From assembly GCA_011319805.1 (NCBI GenBank), contig SJRY01000261.1, positions 124,001 to 188,000 of the forward strand: 64,000 nt of DNA. Direction: 5' to 3'. The translations under genes and the position numbers were made by a program. Source of the stretch: Macrocybe gigantea (lineage: Eukaryota > Basidiomycota > Agaricomycetes > Agaricales > Callistosporiaceae). The notes under the pieces were generated by a model. It worked only from the letters and a program-made list of their open reading frames with translations, searched no databases and was not told the origin of the DNA. The number at the start of each line of letters is the position of its first letter. Position 1 is the first letter of the stretch. This document shows, piece after piece, positions 1 through 11,546 of this stretch.

Positions 1-227
1 AAATCCAAGGCCGTATCATGGTAAACGTAAGTAATACAACAACGCGTGAAAGGAAAGTCGTCAAAAGAGATCGCAAATGGAATCGTTGTCGTATTTTTTT
101 TTCCGATTTTCGACGAAGACGTGAACAGGGAAAGCAATCAAAATGAGGGGGCATAATCCGCAGACGAACGGAGAAGATGGGTATAAATAGTGGGTGAAAA
201 GGTAACATACACAGGGACGAGAGGTCT

Positions 228-1716
228 TTACGTCTCGGAGACGGTATTGATGAGCGCCGCGCGGCCTGTGGCACCCATACCGGAGTCTCCGCCGATGGCG
301 GCTTCGTTCTGGGCAATGGCATTGACGCCTGATCCAGATGCCTGATTCGCCATCTGAGCGACGAGATCGCTCTGGAGCTGCATGGGACGAAGATGACTTT
401 GCTGCCGGCTGATTTGGACATTTGTTGTACTGGCAGACAGGCCTAAGCAACGGGCATTTTCAGATGGAAAGAAACAGGAAAGACTTACGAGCTTCGAGCT
501 GGCGGATCTGCATGGCAGCCGGGGACGCGAGAATATCCGCCGCCTGGCGCATGAGTCTCGCGGCGTCGACCTCTGCGCGGGCGGCAATGACCTTGGATTC
601 ACCGATTCTCTTCTGCTGTGCGGCAGACGAGAGCGAAGCAGAGACTTCGGGGCTGAATATGATATCCTTGATAAGGATGCCCTCGATCGCGACACCCCAC
701 TTGTCGGCAACATCGCCGACAATTTCCGCGATCTCAAACGCGATAGCTTCGCGCTCGGTGACGACGCTCTGCACGGCGCGGGCGCCAACGACGTGACGCA
801 GCGTGGTCTGTGCACGCTCAACGAGGGCCTGACGAAGGTCGCTGATGCCGAACGCGGCGCGATATGGGTTCACGATCTGGAAGTAGATGACGGAGTCGCT
901 AGTCGGGGGCGCGTCAGGTGACGTATCAAGCCAGAAATGACGTACTCACATTTCGACGTTGACGTTGTCACGCGTTCTGAAGGACGTAAATTTAGCAGCC
1001 AGTCAAGGAAAAGAGGTTGTCGTTGTTAAAGAAGCTTACATCACCATCTGTCTGCCAATCGGGCTGATCTGGATTTTGACGTCGACGATGCGTAGCGACT
1101 CTGTGCAGACGTTCACCTGCACCAGACCGGGGTCGACCGACTTGTAGAACTGCCCAAACCGTGAGACCAGACCGACCGAGCCTGTGAACGATCAAAATGA
1201 AAAAAAAAAAGGTCCGTGGAATCAAAACGCTGGGAAATGCGGAGTCAGTGCGAGCGGCTTGCCTTGTTGAACATTACGGAAGGGGTTGGGGCATGGGCAG
1301 CATGGTATGGCGCCGAAGAAGCCGACGATGGAGCCCAGCCCTTGCAACAGGGAGCCATAGATGCCATGTGTGACCTCTCCCAGTCCAAGATCCTGCGAAT
1401 AAGAGGGCTAAGAAGAGTCGACATTCAGTCCAATAGTCTTCGTGAGCGCGCTCGAGGCAAGACGGCGCTCTCACCTGCATCTCCGCCCGCTTCAGCGGCT
1501 GAACATTGATCATGTGCGACTTGCCGTCCTGCCCGCCTATCGCTCGTCTGGGAGCCTGTGGGACGTCGTCCGTGACTGGCGAATTGTTGGGCATTTACAA
1601 TCGGAACTGGAGAATTAGGAGGTCTCACCGTGGGGAGCGGTGTGGTCGACGACGTTGCCATGGGATGACGTCGAGGCGGTCGGCGACATGCGCGCTTTGC
1701 TGTCTATCCCTGACAT
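228..1716 (-). CDS. Stomatin-like SPFH/Band 7 protein
   Basis: Membrane-associated SPFH (stomatin/prohibitin) scaffold protein, probably organising lipid microdomains or inner mitochondrial membrane. I read six or seven exons. The N-terminus (MSGIDSKARMSPTAS) is followed by a conserved MINVQPLKRAEMQ segment. Next come DLGLGEVTHGIYGSL and a Cys/Pro-rich hydrophobic turn (IPCCPCPNPF), which act as the membrane anchor of fungal stomatins. The Band 7 core holds SVGLVSRFGQFYKSVDPGL, VTRDNVNVEIDSVIYF and LRHVVG. The C-terminal helix is AAQQKRIGESKVIAARAEVDAARLMR-like. Exon 1 ends at about 1629. The intron at about 1182-1262 appears to be GC-AG. The family motif SKVIFVP and the C-terminal part MQLQSDLV lie in different frames, joined at a CCC run near 384-386, so one base is apparently missing. 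The start at 1716 was chosen because it begins the conserved N-terminus; an in-frame upstream ATG also exists. Family assignment is firm, organelle is not. Confidence 0.85.
1182..1262 (-). other. GC-AG intron in the stomatin-like gene
   Basis: On the minus strand CAAG|GCAAGC ... CACAG|GCTCG joins VQQG to SVGLVSRFGQ in frame; no GT donor does. GCAAG after AAG fits the consensus of natural GC-AG introns. Confidence 0.55.
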
Positions 1717-4371
1717 GTTCGAGTACCAAAGCCTGGGTGAAGGAATGAAATCACTCGGGCAAAAAAGAAGCCTTTTTAAATTCTCAAGGGAATAGGTCCG
1801 CAGCAAGAAAGAAAGAGGAGGACGGAAGCCAAAAAGTCACAGGGCCATATTTTGAAACATGCTCAGGCGACTGACAACTGAATCAACGTCCCTTCTTTGC
1901 CGGCCGCGGCACTGCCAAATCGAGGGACGACGACCCAGAGCTTTCTATATATGTAAATAATTCGGCATCCTATCCCACCCTCGCCTACAAAAATGCTGTT
2001 GGACTTGGAATGTGCACCGCCTCATTCATTCTCTAGTCGAATGACAGTCATCTCTGCACGATAACCTTGGCCTCTGAACACAAGGACACCTGTGCACGTC
2101 CTGGTTTTTAATGACTCTAACACAATGCTGGCATTCTGCTTGTGAGGAGGACTGTGGAGAACCTATGCCTTTCTGAGGAGGCCAACATCCGTCGTTGGCA
2201 TCATCAATGTCCACATATGATCACATGGTGCAACGTCAAAAAATGCTGTGGAGTATATGTCCGAGTCATTCCGTCAACGACAAGGGTAACTCTTACAAGC
2301 GATGCGTCAAATTCAAGGCGCTAGTTCTATGAATTTTGACGCGACTGGTGTATCTTTCTGGCCGCATGAACGCGTGCTGACAAGAAGAAAACCTCGACAA
2401 TGTCTGCCATTCCTTTGCTTTCGACTGGATTTGCCCGAAAATAGTTCTGGATTTATTCTGGTCCGTCTAAAATGCAGGGATCCTGATCTACCACTGGACT
2501 CCGGGAAGGACGGGAGCCGTGTTCCCCGAGAAGCTCTCAGGTATTTGGAACGATGCTGTTACGTAGATCCGTTTTCGTCGCCAGGGCGCGCGACGTCAAC
2601 AGCTGTTCGTTATGCTGAGCTTGGCAAACGAGCCCGGCCTGGCAGAGGGCCTGCCATCCTGAACCCGAATGCTTTCCTAAATTCGCCGCGATGGCATCAG
2701 GGTACGAGCCAGATGCAGTGCATAGCGGTATCGATTTCTTGTCTCTAGATACCCTCAAATGGTGGCCACGAACATCTCTGCTGCGTGCCTAACTTTCAGT
2801 CATTCACGCACTCGAGTGTGGTTGTTGTTGAAGTGAAAAGCCTGGAGGTTTCCAGTAGTTTCACCAAGTCGCTTGCCCGAAGTCCTTGGAGACTTCCTTA
2901 GCTGTTTAGTGCCAAACGTAATGGAGAGATGGAGAATATCAAGAATGGAGCTAGTGACCATCAGTATGTCCATTCTGTCAATCTTGGTCTTGTACTCCCG
3001 TCTGTCTCATGAAAAGTCATAATATATCTTTCTATGCGCGGCGAAGCGTCTAGAACGACAATGCTAAACGACGCACCTAAAGCATGGTAACCTTCGTCTG
3101 TGCTGCAATAGAGGGCTGGCATAGGTATACGTATCTATGAGGGTACGTTACCTGTGATGCCAAAAGTTTGGAATTTATATGCTTATCTCACTAGGCATGG
3201 AATTAAGCTTGCTGCTCCCGAGAGGTGCATATAACATACCTTCCGAAGCTGATGCAGCACAGCCATCCCGTGTCTCCTCAATCACAACCAGTAACTTTGC
3301 TTCACCGCTTGTATCCAAGATATCGTGACTCCATCGTAGCACTGACAACGAGGATTGGGACGTCTTTGGTAAGTACTAGGGTCCTTGCAGCCCGGGAAAC
3401 GAGACTGAAATCCTTTTACAAGTTAGATCTAGTCCTTATCAGTAGACCCTACGCAAGCTAGTCAGCCACAGGGCGGACAGACAGGTTTCAGAAAATGTTA
3501 GAAGGCTTCAAGACGCTCGGAACTTTGATTCGACATGCTCGTGGTTGCTAGGTGCCCCGACGGGTGCTCCTTGTACAAGCGCGGCATAGTGTGAGAGGCG
3601 GAGGTTGAGGATCAGGTTGTGGAAGAGGCCTGACATTGAGGAGGCCTCATTTTTAACATGCATCGATTGTGGCGGACATGCCGGCTGACCGCAGCTTCGT
3701 GAAGGGTGCCAGCCTCACCGATCTCCAGCCTCCTTCCTGTAAAAACGACACCGAAGTCACAACCATGTATTTTTGCCAAAGGTCCTGAGTGAAGACAGAA
3801 CATCCACGCCTGACATTTTCTTCGGCTACTGGCGGACATCAGGCAAGAATCCACCTAGTCTCAGTCATATGTTGTGCTGACAATATCGAAGGTATGCCAT
3901 TCATATCGGCAGCTGTCCGAGACGGCTTGTCGAGCACGCGATAAAAGGATGGCCAGTTCATCATACGGAAATCTTCAGTAGAGGTCTTCTCTTGAATTCG
4001 AGCCGGCTTGGGGAGAACGGAGATGGGGCAAGAAGCATGGTGGGGGTGGATGACACTCTAGTTCTTTGGCGTTACATAAAATTCTACGCTGGTGGCTGAC
4101 ATGAACCACGACAACGATGAATGGTTTTGACATGCCTAGCATCCTGGAATGGCCTGCGCCCAAGAGATATACATGTATCTCCTCTGGTTGACGATACACC
4201 TGGCTCCACCGCCATCGGACCTCTCGTCGACGTCTATTGCGGAGTCTTGGATCTCACTCTTGCATGCCAGAAATTCCCCATCAATTGGATGATGACGAAA
4301 CCCGCTGTTGAATAGGCGCCTATCTATCCAATTCAAGCACCTTCATAGTGCCACATACACCAACCCAATAG
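1717..4371. other. Gene-poor stretch, no supported gene
   Basis: About 2.65 kb between the stomatin-like gene and family copy A. Open frames exist, the longest about 148 codons at 2302-2748 (+), but none shows recognisable domains or convincing exon junctions. The left end holds the promoter of the stomatin-like gene. I see no repeat, RNA gene or transposon signature. Confidence 0.4.
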
Positions 4372-6361
4372 ATGGCTGAAAAAACCATGTTCAAATGCTG
4401 GTTGAGTCATTCTGTGGCTCCCTCCAACGAATACCAGGGGTACGGGGACAAGCTTGCGATATCGATCGTGCTGGATAGGGAACTGGCTGGGCTATTTGCT
4501 GGGGTCCGCTTCATTGTTGTCACCAGAGATGTTCCATCTTCGTACGCACCTTTAAAGCTGAAGCACCTGGTGAGTGTGGTTTTATGATTTTACGGTCTCT
4601 CCTATCGAGATCCTGAGCTGTTGAAAGCAACTTTTGGATGTTATTCTGCCAGAGGACGGGGCAGATGAATGCCACGATCCTCGTCCAGACAGAAGGATTT
4701 TGGAGCGGACGCGCGCATTTCGCCAGTCGAGCGCGGAGCTTCTGGCGGACCTAAATAGCACAGCACTGGCTCTCTGGGTAGTTATCTTCGAAGTCCAGGG
4801 TGACAACTTCCGTATCTTCACTCCGCCATCTGTGAATGCATCCAAGCCAGAATATCGTATTGTTTTCGAGGCGGCGAAACTCTTCGATCCCCGTCATTCT
4901 TCTGTGTCCCTCATACTTCGATACGTATATACTCCATCAGAATCGCTCTCCTTTGATTTCCTGTCGCTAAATCACCAGATACACATCCTGCCAGTGGCCC
5001 GGCGCCGTGCCTTGCCATCTCTACCGCTCTCCGCCCTGCGCATCGTCGCCGCATTCTGCCTAGCTCAATGTTCGTACGATGCGGCAAGATCACTGCTAGC
5101 TCTCGCTCTGACGCAAAAAGCATGGCTCCCTGTCCTGGACGTGTTTTTTGAATTGATCGGAAGACCGTTCTCCATCGCAAGATTTGCCCCGCGCCTTGCG
5201 AGCGTCGTCCGTTCCTTGAAGCTCAACCCCAGTCGTGGTCACCTCATCGGAGGAATCTACATTCCGAATTTTTCCTATTTTTCGGATCCATCGTCGATGG
5301 TCGAGTTTTTCGATGCCTTAGCCACTCTAGTCGATTTGTTGCCGCATGTCAAAGTGGTAGAGATTCCAGAACTCCATGAGGACTTTGGCGCGAGGATTCT
5401 AAACGGCCTTTCTCGTCTCCGGGCAATCGAGCGATTCATCGTCTTCCCACCGCCGGCTGGGTCGCTTGCGAATCCTATGATTTACCCCACCTTTCTTCTC
5501 AAGTCTAGGATGATAATGGCCCTGATCTCGCACTAGCCCAATTTGGAATGTCTGTCTTTGCTGGGTGTGGAATTTGATGATACAGAAGAGTTCGTTTCCT
5601 CCTTTTTCCGTCCAGCGCGATTGAATCTCTGCTGACTGTCTCTTCGGTCTAGCCATCAACCCACGTCCAAGGTAATGTTGATTATGGTCAATGTTTGTGA
5701 TTATCCGGCTTGAATATTCTGTTCTGTTTCAAAGGAACTCGTAACCGCGTCACGACTTGGCGTGCTGTATCTTACAGAGGGCTTCGTCACAGGACCAAGT
5801 CTCTTGCGGTTTTGCTCATCTTCGCCTCCAACGCTGCAAGCCGTCAAACTATCAAATCTCTCTCAACCATTGCCGAACAAGGACCTTTATTCCTTTCTCA
5901 TGCAGGTCGCCCCGACGATTGTCTATCTGGCGCTCTGCGGCGTGGTTTTCTCGGTTCATGAAGACAAGGACGAAGAACACGCTCTCGACGCGGCCATCCC
6001 GTGCTTAACGAAACTCAGATATTTGAAGGCCGACGCCAGCATGCTGAGCTTGTTATCGCTAACCAGAGTGGCTGACGTGGAGCTTGAGGACATCGAGCTG
6101 CCCGCCTTGCCTTTTTCAGAGGTATTTCCACGCGACCAGCGCCGCACTATCATCCTCAACAATCCTCTGCGAATAATGAATGATGACTTCGTGGAAGCGT
6201 TGAGAATCACGGGCTGGCGTCGGATAAGGATCATCGATCATGCTGTTGGGTTTGGGAATTCTGATTATGATGGCATTCTTAGAAAAGCAGCGTTTGTCGC
6301 AAAGCAAAGGGACATAAGATTGCGATGGTCTTTTGTTCCAGACTTATTTATTAGCTTTTGA
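4372..6361 (+). CDS. F-box/LRR-like family protein, copy A (premature stop)
   Basis: One of four related loci here (B 29.2 kb, C 33 kb, D 34.5 kb). Exon 1 gives the family N-terminus: WLSHS, then a hydrophobic IVLD...FAGVRFIVVTRD block. A phase-0 intron follows LKHL at 4569/4570, the same place as in B. Exon 2 carries an F-box-like helix pair, LPLSALRIVAAF followed by LALALTQKAWLPVLDVFFE, then SLKLNPSRGHLI. Later exons hold LRR-like repeats ending in LDAAIP and ITGWRRIRIID. At 5534-5536 a TAG replaces the Trp codon of the conserved SHWP motif that B has at this point (D reads RNWP). Everything downstream stays open, so copy A would make only the N-terminal half unless the stop is read through, spliced around or wrong. 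Function unknown. An F-box reading would suggest an SCF ubiquitin-ligase adaptor, which is inference. Confidence 0.7.
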
Positions 6362-6450
6362 AGTCGTCAAGCGTTTCCGTGTTATGTTTTGTATGTCATA
6401 TTTGAGTGCCCATCACTCCTCTCTGCCTTTCATCACTCAACAATCTGATC

Positions 6451-7040
6451 ATGGTACACCAATGTCTTCCGATACCTACACTTGAACAAGCTAGCTGACG
6501 CAAAACCCCATGGCACCAGCCTCCGCGTGCGCAACCCAAGATACACCAGCTGCAGCTCAAGACGCACAAGCTCGTGATCATGCTCACCGTGCCGCCGTCG
6601 ACGACGGTCTCGGCGCTCAAAGACGAGGCGCTCTCTGCTCTCATGGCAGACGTGCGCGAAGGCGTCGAGGACGTGCCGCGTGTCTCGGGGCTGCAGGACT
6701 TTGAACTGTGCGTCCCTGCCGCGAGGAGCGGCTCGTCCGCCGCGACGATGGCGTCTGGGACGGGCGAGTATGAGGTTATGGATGCGGAGAAGCAGCTGAG
6801 GGATTATGGCCTTGCTGCTTGGGATTCGTTGTATCTGCGATTCAGGGATCCCGAATCTGGTGAGTCCCTTGCTCTTACCTTTTTTCTTAGTATGCCTCAG
6901 CTTTCGCCTCAGGGGAGTTGCTGCCTGTAAAATTTACGCAGCCGTCTATAGACGACGACGAAGAAGACCCTATGGAGGCTGACGTTCCCTTGTCGACCAC
7001 CAGCAAAGGGAAACGGAAGGCGCGGTTCGACGAGGAATGA
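6451..7040 (+). CDS. Small ubiquitin-fold-like protein
   Basis: A small protein of about 150 residues, not recognised by name. The N-terminal part (KIHQLQLKTHKLVIML, then TVPPSTTVSALKDEALSAL) looks like the first beta-hairpin and helix of a ubiquitin-like beta-grasp fold. It continues to QLRDYGLAAWDSLYLRFRD. A GTGAGT intron (6860-6912) joins it to a short acidic-then-basic tail (DDDEEDPMEADV then KGKRKARFDEE) before the TGA at 7038-7040. The best start is a mini-exon consisting of the ATG at 6451-6453, spliced to 6520. The alternative is the ATG at 6580, which would remove the first beta-strand. It begins about 90 bases after copy A ends, on the same strand. The basic tail suggests, but does not prove, a nuclear location. 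Confidence 0.55.
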
Positions 7041-7274
7041 GATCAATGCATCGCATCTTCAGGAAAGGGGGAAGCCAGGGGTATTCTACTGCTATGTTGC
7101 AATACACACATCCGTCTACGACAGAGAGGCTAAGAAAGGCGCGGAAAGAGAGACCTATTCTTATCCCGCCGAAGCGCGCCTCATGACGGTGCATACACCA
7201 GCCCAATCTAGGATCTCGCTGTGTAGTGACTTGCTGTAATATAACAAACACACATCTTGTCACAGGGTCTACTC

Positions 7275-7975
7275 TTAGCTTGGTACTGGCTGCTTTTTCC
7301 ATTGTTGTGGTGTCAGAGGCAGCAGAGCCGCAGCGACGCGTCGGCCCTCTTCGGAAAGGAGGTTGTAGGTCGCGCATGCATTCCTCTGAGAGGCAATGGT
7401 TAATCAGAGAAAGAGGAACAAAGGTTGAACAAACCCACCGTGTCCATCACGTCCACCTGGATTCCGAGGTCGCGCATATACGAGCGTAAAGAGGGTGGCA
7501 TCATGACAAGACTCGATCCGTTCCAAGAAGCAAAATCTCTAGAGTAAAAAGGTCATAAACGATGGACGTAGCTCAGGAATCCACCGCGACATACCTGGTC
7601 TCGGAACGACGGTCTCAAACACTGCAAAGTGCTCCTTACCCCAGCCGTCCCACGGCTTCGCTGGTACGTCCCACAAGAACACCTGTCCCTCGAGGAACAC
7701 GCACGCGGCTGGGATCAACAGGCCGTCGTCCAGTTGGATCCCATGTTCGGTAATCGACTTGACCTGCACCGGCGGGGGCGTCGCGTCCGCGAGGATGTTG
7801 GTGAACGAGCTGTCCCACCATGCGGGCGTCGAGTGCATGTGCCGGCGCTGTGTGCAAGCCGAAGACATAATGGACGAACTGTGAGAGGGTTGAACGTTCT
7901 GGCCACCGTCACCGTCGGCTTGAGCAGCGGGCGACTGTGTCGAAGCTGACGAAGAGCGCGCGATGACTTGAACAT
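7275..7975 (-). CDS. NDUFAF3: NDUFAF3-like complex I assembly factor (Mth938 domain)
   Basis: Assembly factor for mitochondrial NADH:ubiquinone oxidoreductase, acting in the matrix and inner membrane with NDUFAF4 in animals. The start (MFKSSRALRQLRHSRPLLK) is a typical Arg-rich mitochondrial presequence. A short intron then joins it to the Mth938/DUF498 core: ITEHGIQLDDGLLIPAACVF, FLWDVPAKPWDGW, ILLLGTDRV, PPSLRSYMRDLGIQVDVMDT and NACATYNLLSEEGRRVAAAL. The order and the NACATYN motif are diagnostic. The last intron lies at about 7388-7440. Near 7504-7508 the frame of ILLLGTDRV does not run into MMPPSLRSY. Either one base is missing, or an alternative acceptor two bases downstream replaces the conserved segment with a non-family peptide. 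The 5' intron that reconciles the presequence with the core must be unusually short (about 32 nt) or use a weak GTGGCC donor (59 nt). Confidence 0.85.
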
Positions 7976-8475
7976 TGCGGACTGACTGCAAAGCAAGCAA
8001 TAAGATTTGATGACATCACATAGATTATGTAATATATAATATTCCCACCCGTGGACGTTGCATTTGGCAGATGAATTGTCGTTCACCGTCAAGCCGGCCT
8101 GCCCTTGCTGTTGAGCCAGAGATGGCGACCTCTCTTTCAGTGTCATTCATGGAATCTGTTCCTGGTGATGTACATGGATACCGAGAGCCTTGGGCCTAAT
8201 GCCGTCGTTGATCCATTTTCGTCGTTTTATTGCAATTTGCACCAGATCGGCGCATCTGTCATGACGAACGCTCGCAATGGGAAGGAGCAGCACACGGTGT
8301 TCATTCGCTTCAGCGATTGCCTTCAATATTTCAATTGCAAGGCCAAGGAAATCAGCTACACCGTCGAGTATTCATGCGCACAAGAGGTGAAGCAATCGCC
8401 AGAAATGACATCACATATATTACATAATACTTGCCTCTTCAAAAATTCACCAGCGAGAAAAAATATCTACAAAAA

Positions 8476-11400
8476 ATGCCGGTGGAGGCGACCATTGGCG
8501 AGCCTTTTGCTCTCGCGAGCTACAGCTCGTCCAGTAGTATATCAGTTATACAAGATCGCAAGCGGCAGAGCAGACCGCTCCAGAACGTGTGCGCAACACA
8601 TGTGTCGTCGCCAGGGAGCAGCACCAGAGAAGGATATGCGACGATTGCGGCGCAGGGCGATGGCGTGTATGTCTTGGATGTCAGTCTCTTTCCCCTCTGT
8701 CATGAGCGTCCGCATGATGGTCTTGATTCAATTTCTAGATTTCAGCACTTCATCCAGTCATCTCACATGCATCAGGACCATCAACCACCTTTTCTTGTCC
8801 GCCGGTGACGGTCATCTCCACTACAGACACTAACCGCGGCGGCGCATCGCAACATGGGGCGAAGGAAATGGTTTTCTCGACGTATGCTGTTGTCGAAAGC
8901 TCAGCAGACCTAGGTGTGGGCGAGAACGGCGGAACGGTGTGGATGTGGCGCGAAAACTTGTCGGGTGCCTTGGAAGACCGTACGGCGCAGAAAAAGAAGG
9001 CGGTGGTCGTGAGCTCGTTTTTCTATTTATCATCCCGTCCTGTTCAATGCATCCTCTAATCTCAGACACCACACATTATCTCTGGGCTATATCCCTGCGA
9101 AGAGCTGCCCTCACGTCTACTCCTTGTATCTCCGAAGGGAGACGTCTCACTCGTCGACGATGAGGAACTCCAACTTAAAGCGTCCTGGTGCGCGTCGGTC
9201 ATGGCAGCGTCATCGTCAGCGCAGCCTAAAGCAAAAATCGAAGACGAAAGCTTGTTGAAGGCGTTCGTGTATGCGCAAAATAAGTGCAGGTTCGTCCCAA
9301 CGAGGGACGCCAATGCACCACAACACGGTGCAGTGGTGGTTCTCTTCTATGTGGCATCCGGTTCGTGGGACAAAGTGCGGACGACTGTCCTTGTAGTGGA
9401 CGCGGAAGATCAGATCAGGGAACTCGCGCAATGTGATATACCTGTACCTGCAGCAGTAAGTCCTTGAATTTGTCCCATCTCATCCTCCCCGTCATTCTGA
9501 GGCATTTCAGAATATATTGGACATTTCATTCAGCACTTCGGGGTTCATCAGCATCTTGAGTATGTTATGTTTGACAAATAATCAAGATCCATCTGATCCA
9601 ACTTTTCTTCCAGGGCACGACGGCTCATGGAACTCATACCAACTTTCTTCTCATATGGGCGAATCGTTCACTGTTACACCCTCCGAGTGTATCACGCTCA
9701 CCGGACTCTCTTTCCCGCCCTCCGATCCAATGCAAAACCAACTTCGATTCAAAAAATGCAAACAAGACCTGTTTCCATCGTAGCTCTCGGTTCCTCGCAC
9801 GTCCTGCTTGCCGCAACGACTGCAACTCCGCACCCCGAGGTCATGGTCCTCCTCTGGGACCTCCAATATGCTGTCCTCCTTGCTTCTCGAGCATGCCTAT
9901 CCCATCATCGCTGTCGCAGTCCGGAAACGCTGTGCTCGATGTGGAGCTCGTCCCCGCAGGCGCTGCGCAGGTGATGTTGCTGCTTTCGCCAAACACATTC
10001 TCATCCTCATCATCAAGGCCGACGCCTAGGGGCAAGAAGCAAAAAACAGACTCGACGACGTCTGTCTCATCTTCAACGGCCGTACGATCTAGCGTTCTTG
10101 TCGTACCGTGCACGGTCCCGTCTGCATCGACGATCGCTAACGCATTGGGACGAGGCGAGGCCGGGTGGAAGTGGATCCAGCAGTATTCACAAAAACAAAA
10201 TGGGCCAACGATGTCGTTGGCCACAGCGGCAGTTGGTGGGTATGACGCACCGAAGCGAAAGGCATTGGAGGCCATGCGAGTCGCGGCGGCGAAGAATCTG
10301 CCTCAGGCCGCGAATCAGGCTTTCTTTGAGTGGGAGAAGCGTGGACGCGGTACAAAGACGTCGGCGCAGGAGCCACTGCCAGAACTGGAGTATGCCTTTG
10401 TGAAGGACGTGTTAGTAACGGTGCTGCAACCCGAGAAGCCCGCGGATAACGTGCCGTATTCGTCTGAAGTGGTGCGCTATCTGCTGGAGCGTCGCGTCGT
10501 GAGCACGGCGATGCTCGGTGGGGGGCTTCTTGGCGCTCTTCGGCTAAGGAATGATTGGGTATGTGATTCGGCCCATATGTATGTGAAAAAATCTATCAAA
10601 CTGACTTTACTTCATCAGCAATCTGTCCAGCTGGCGATGAAGACAGTTTTAGATCTGACAGAGTCCGAGATTGTGGATTCGCTGCGCGTCGTAATACGGC
10701 ATCACGGACAAGAGGCACTACAACGGCGGCCTCATGCGTACCCTTCCACGGGTGATAGCGACGATGCGATGCAGGTCGATGACGAACCGCCCTCATCCAA
10801 CCCCGCAGCACAAAATCAAAACGCCGCAGCGGCGACGGGTATACCTTCCCTTCCTGCATTCCTTGCATTGTTCTCCGTGTATCCAACCACGCGTGAGACA
10901 CTGCGCCAGACTCTCCAGCGGTCGATGAAGGATACGACGGAGCTGGTGCCGTTCTGCGCGTACTCGAGGGGTGGGTCGCCAGCTGGGTGAAACGAGACTT
11001 GAAGCTGCTGCCATCAAAGAAGGACCTGGTGAAGAATGAACAGGGAGTGCTATTCGTGAGGCAGAAGGACAAGGTCAAGGAAAAAGAGAAGGATAAAGAG
11101 GGATGGAGGGACGGAGAGCTTCCGCCTTTGGACAAGGTGACTCTACTTATTTCGTTCATCTTTTATTATGGCTGACCATCATCCCATGCGGAATGTTAGG
11201 TCCTAATGCTGCTCCAAATAATTCTTGATGCGTCGTTCCTCGATTTGTTGCAGCATGTACCGGCGCATCGTACACTGCGCCAGGTATCGAAGCTTATCGA
11301 GCCCGAGATCGCTTTCAACGAACATACGGAGCAGCTGCGCGGATTCCTGGAGCCTTTTGCAAGCGTGCACTCGAGGGCAATAAGGGAAGGCACTGTGACG

Positions 11401-11546
11401 GGGCGGAGCGGGAAGGGTGGTCATAAGGAGAGGAGGGCCGCCGACGGAGGAGTGAAGGCGGTGATTGGAGACAGCGGAAGAAGATTGAACAGGAGAGGGT
11501 TGCGATGGCGGTTGGGTTGTATCAGCTGGAGGAACTTGTTATCTAG
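8476..11546 (+). CDS. NOL11/Utp8-like nucleolar rRNA-processing protein
   Basis: Probable component of the t-UTP/SSU processome needed for pre-18S rRNA processing and rDNA transcription. The start MPVEATIGEPFALASY leads into beta-propeller-like blades (GYATIAAQGDGVYVLD, HIISGLYPCEELP, LLLVSPKGDVSLVDDEE, VLLLWDLQYAVLLAS). After these come KKQK-basic stretches and a helical C-terminal region (LLGALRLRNDW, LVPVLRVLEGWVASWVKRDL, ILDASFLDLLQHVPAHRTLR, MAVGLYQLEELVI) typical of NOL11. There are at least seven introns. The exon 1 donor lies after VYVLD near 8680, and others lie near 9010, 9456, 9560, 10559 and 11136. Frame breaks of one base occur near 9705, 9892, 10951 and 11447, each between segments that are clearly contiguous in the family. 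I take these as indels in the sequence, not as exon boundaries. NOL11 versus Utp8 naming is uncertain. Confidence 0.7.

Noticed and set aside
2302..2748. 148-codon plus-strand open frame
   Set aside because: No domain, no plausible splice partners and biased only by lack of stops; treated as chance.
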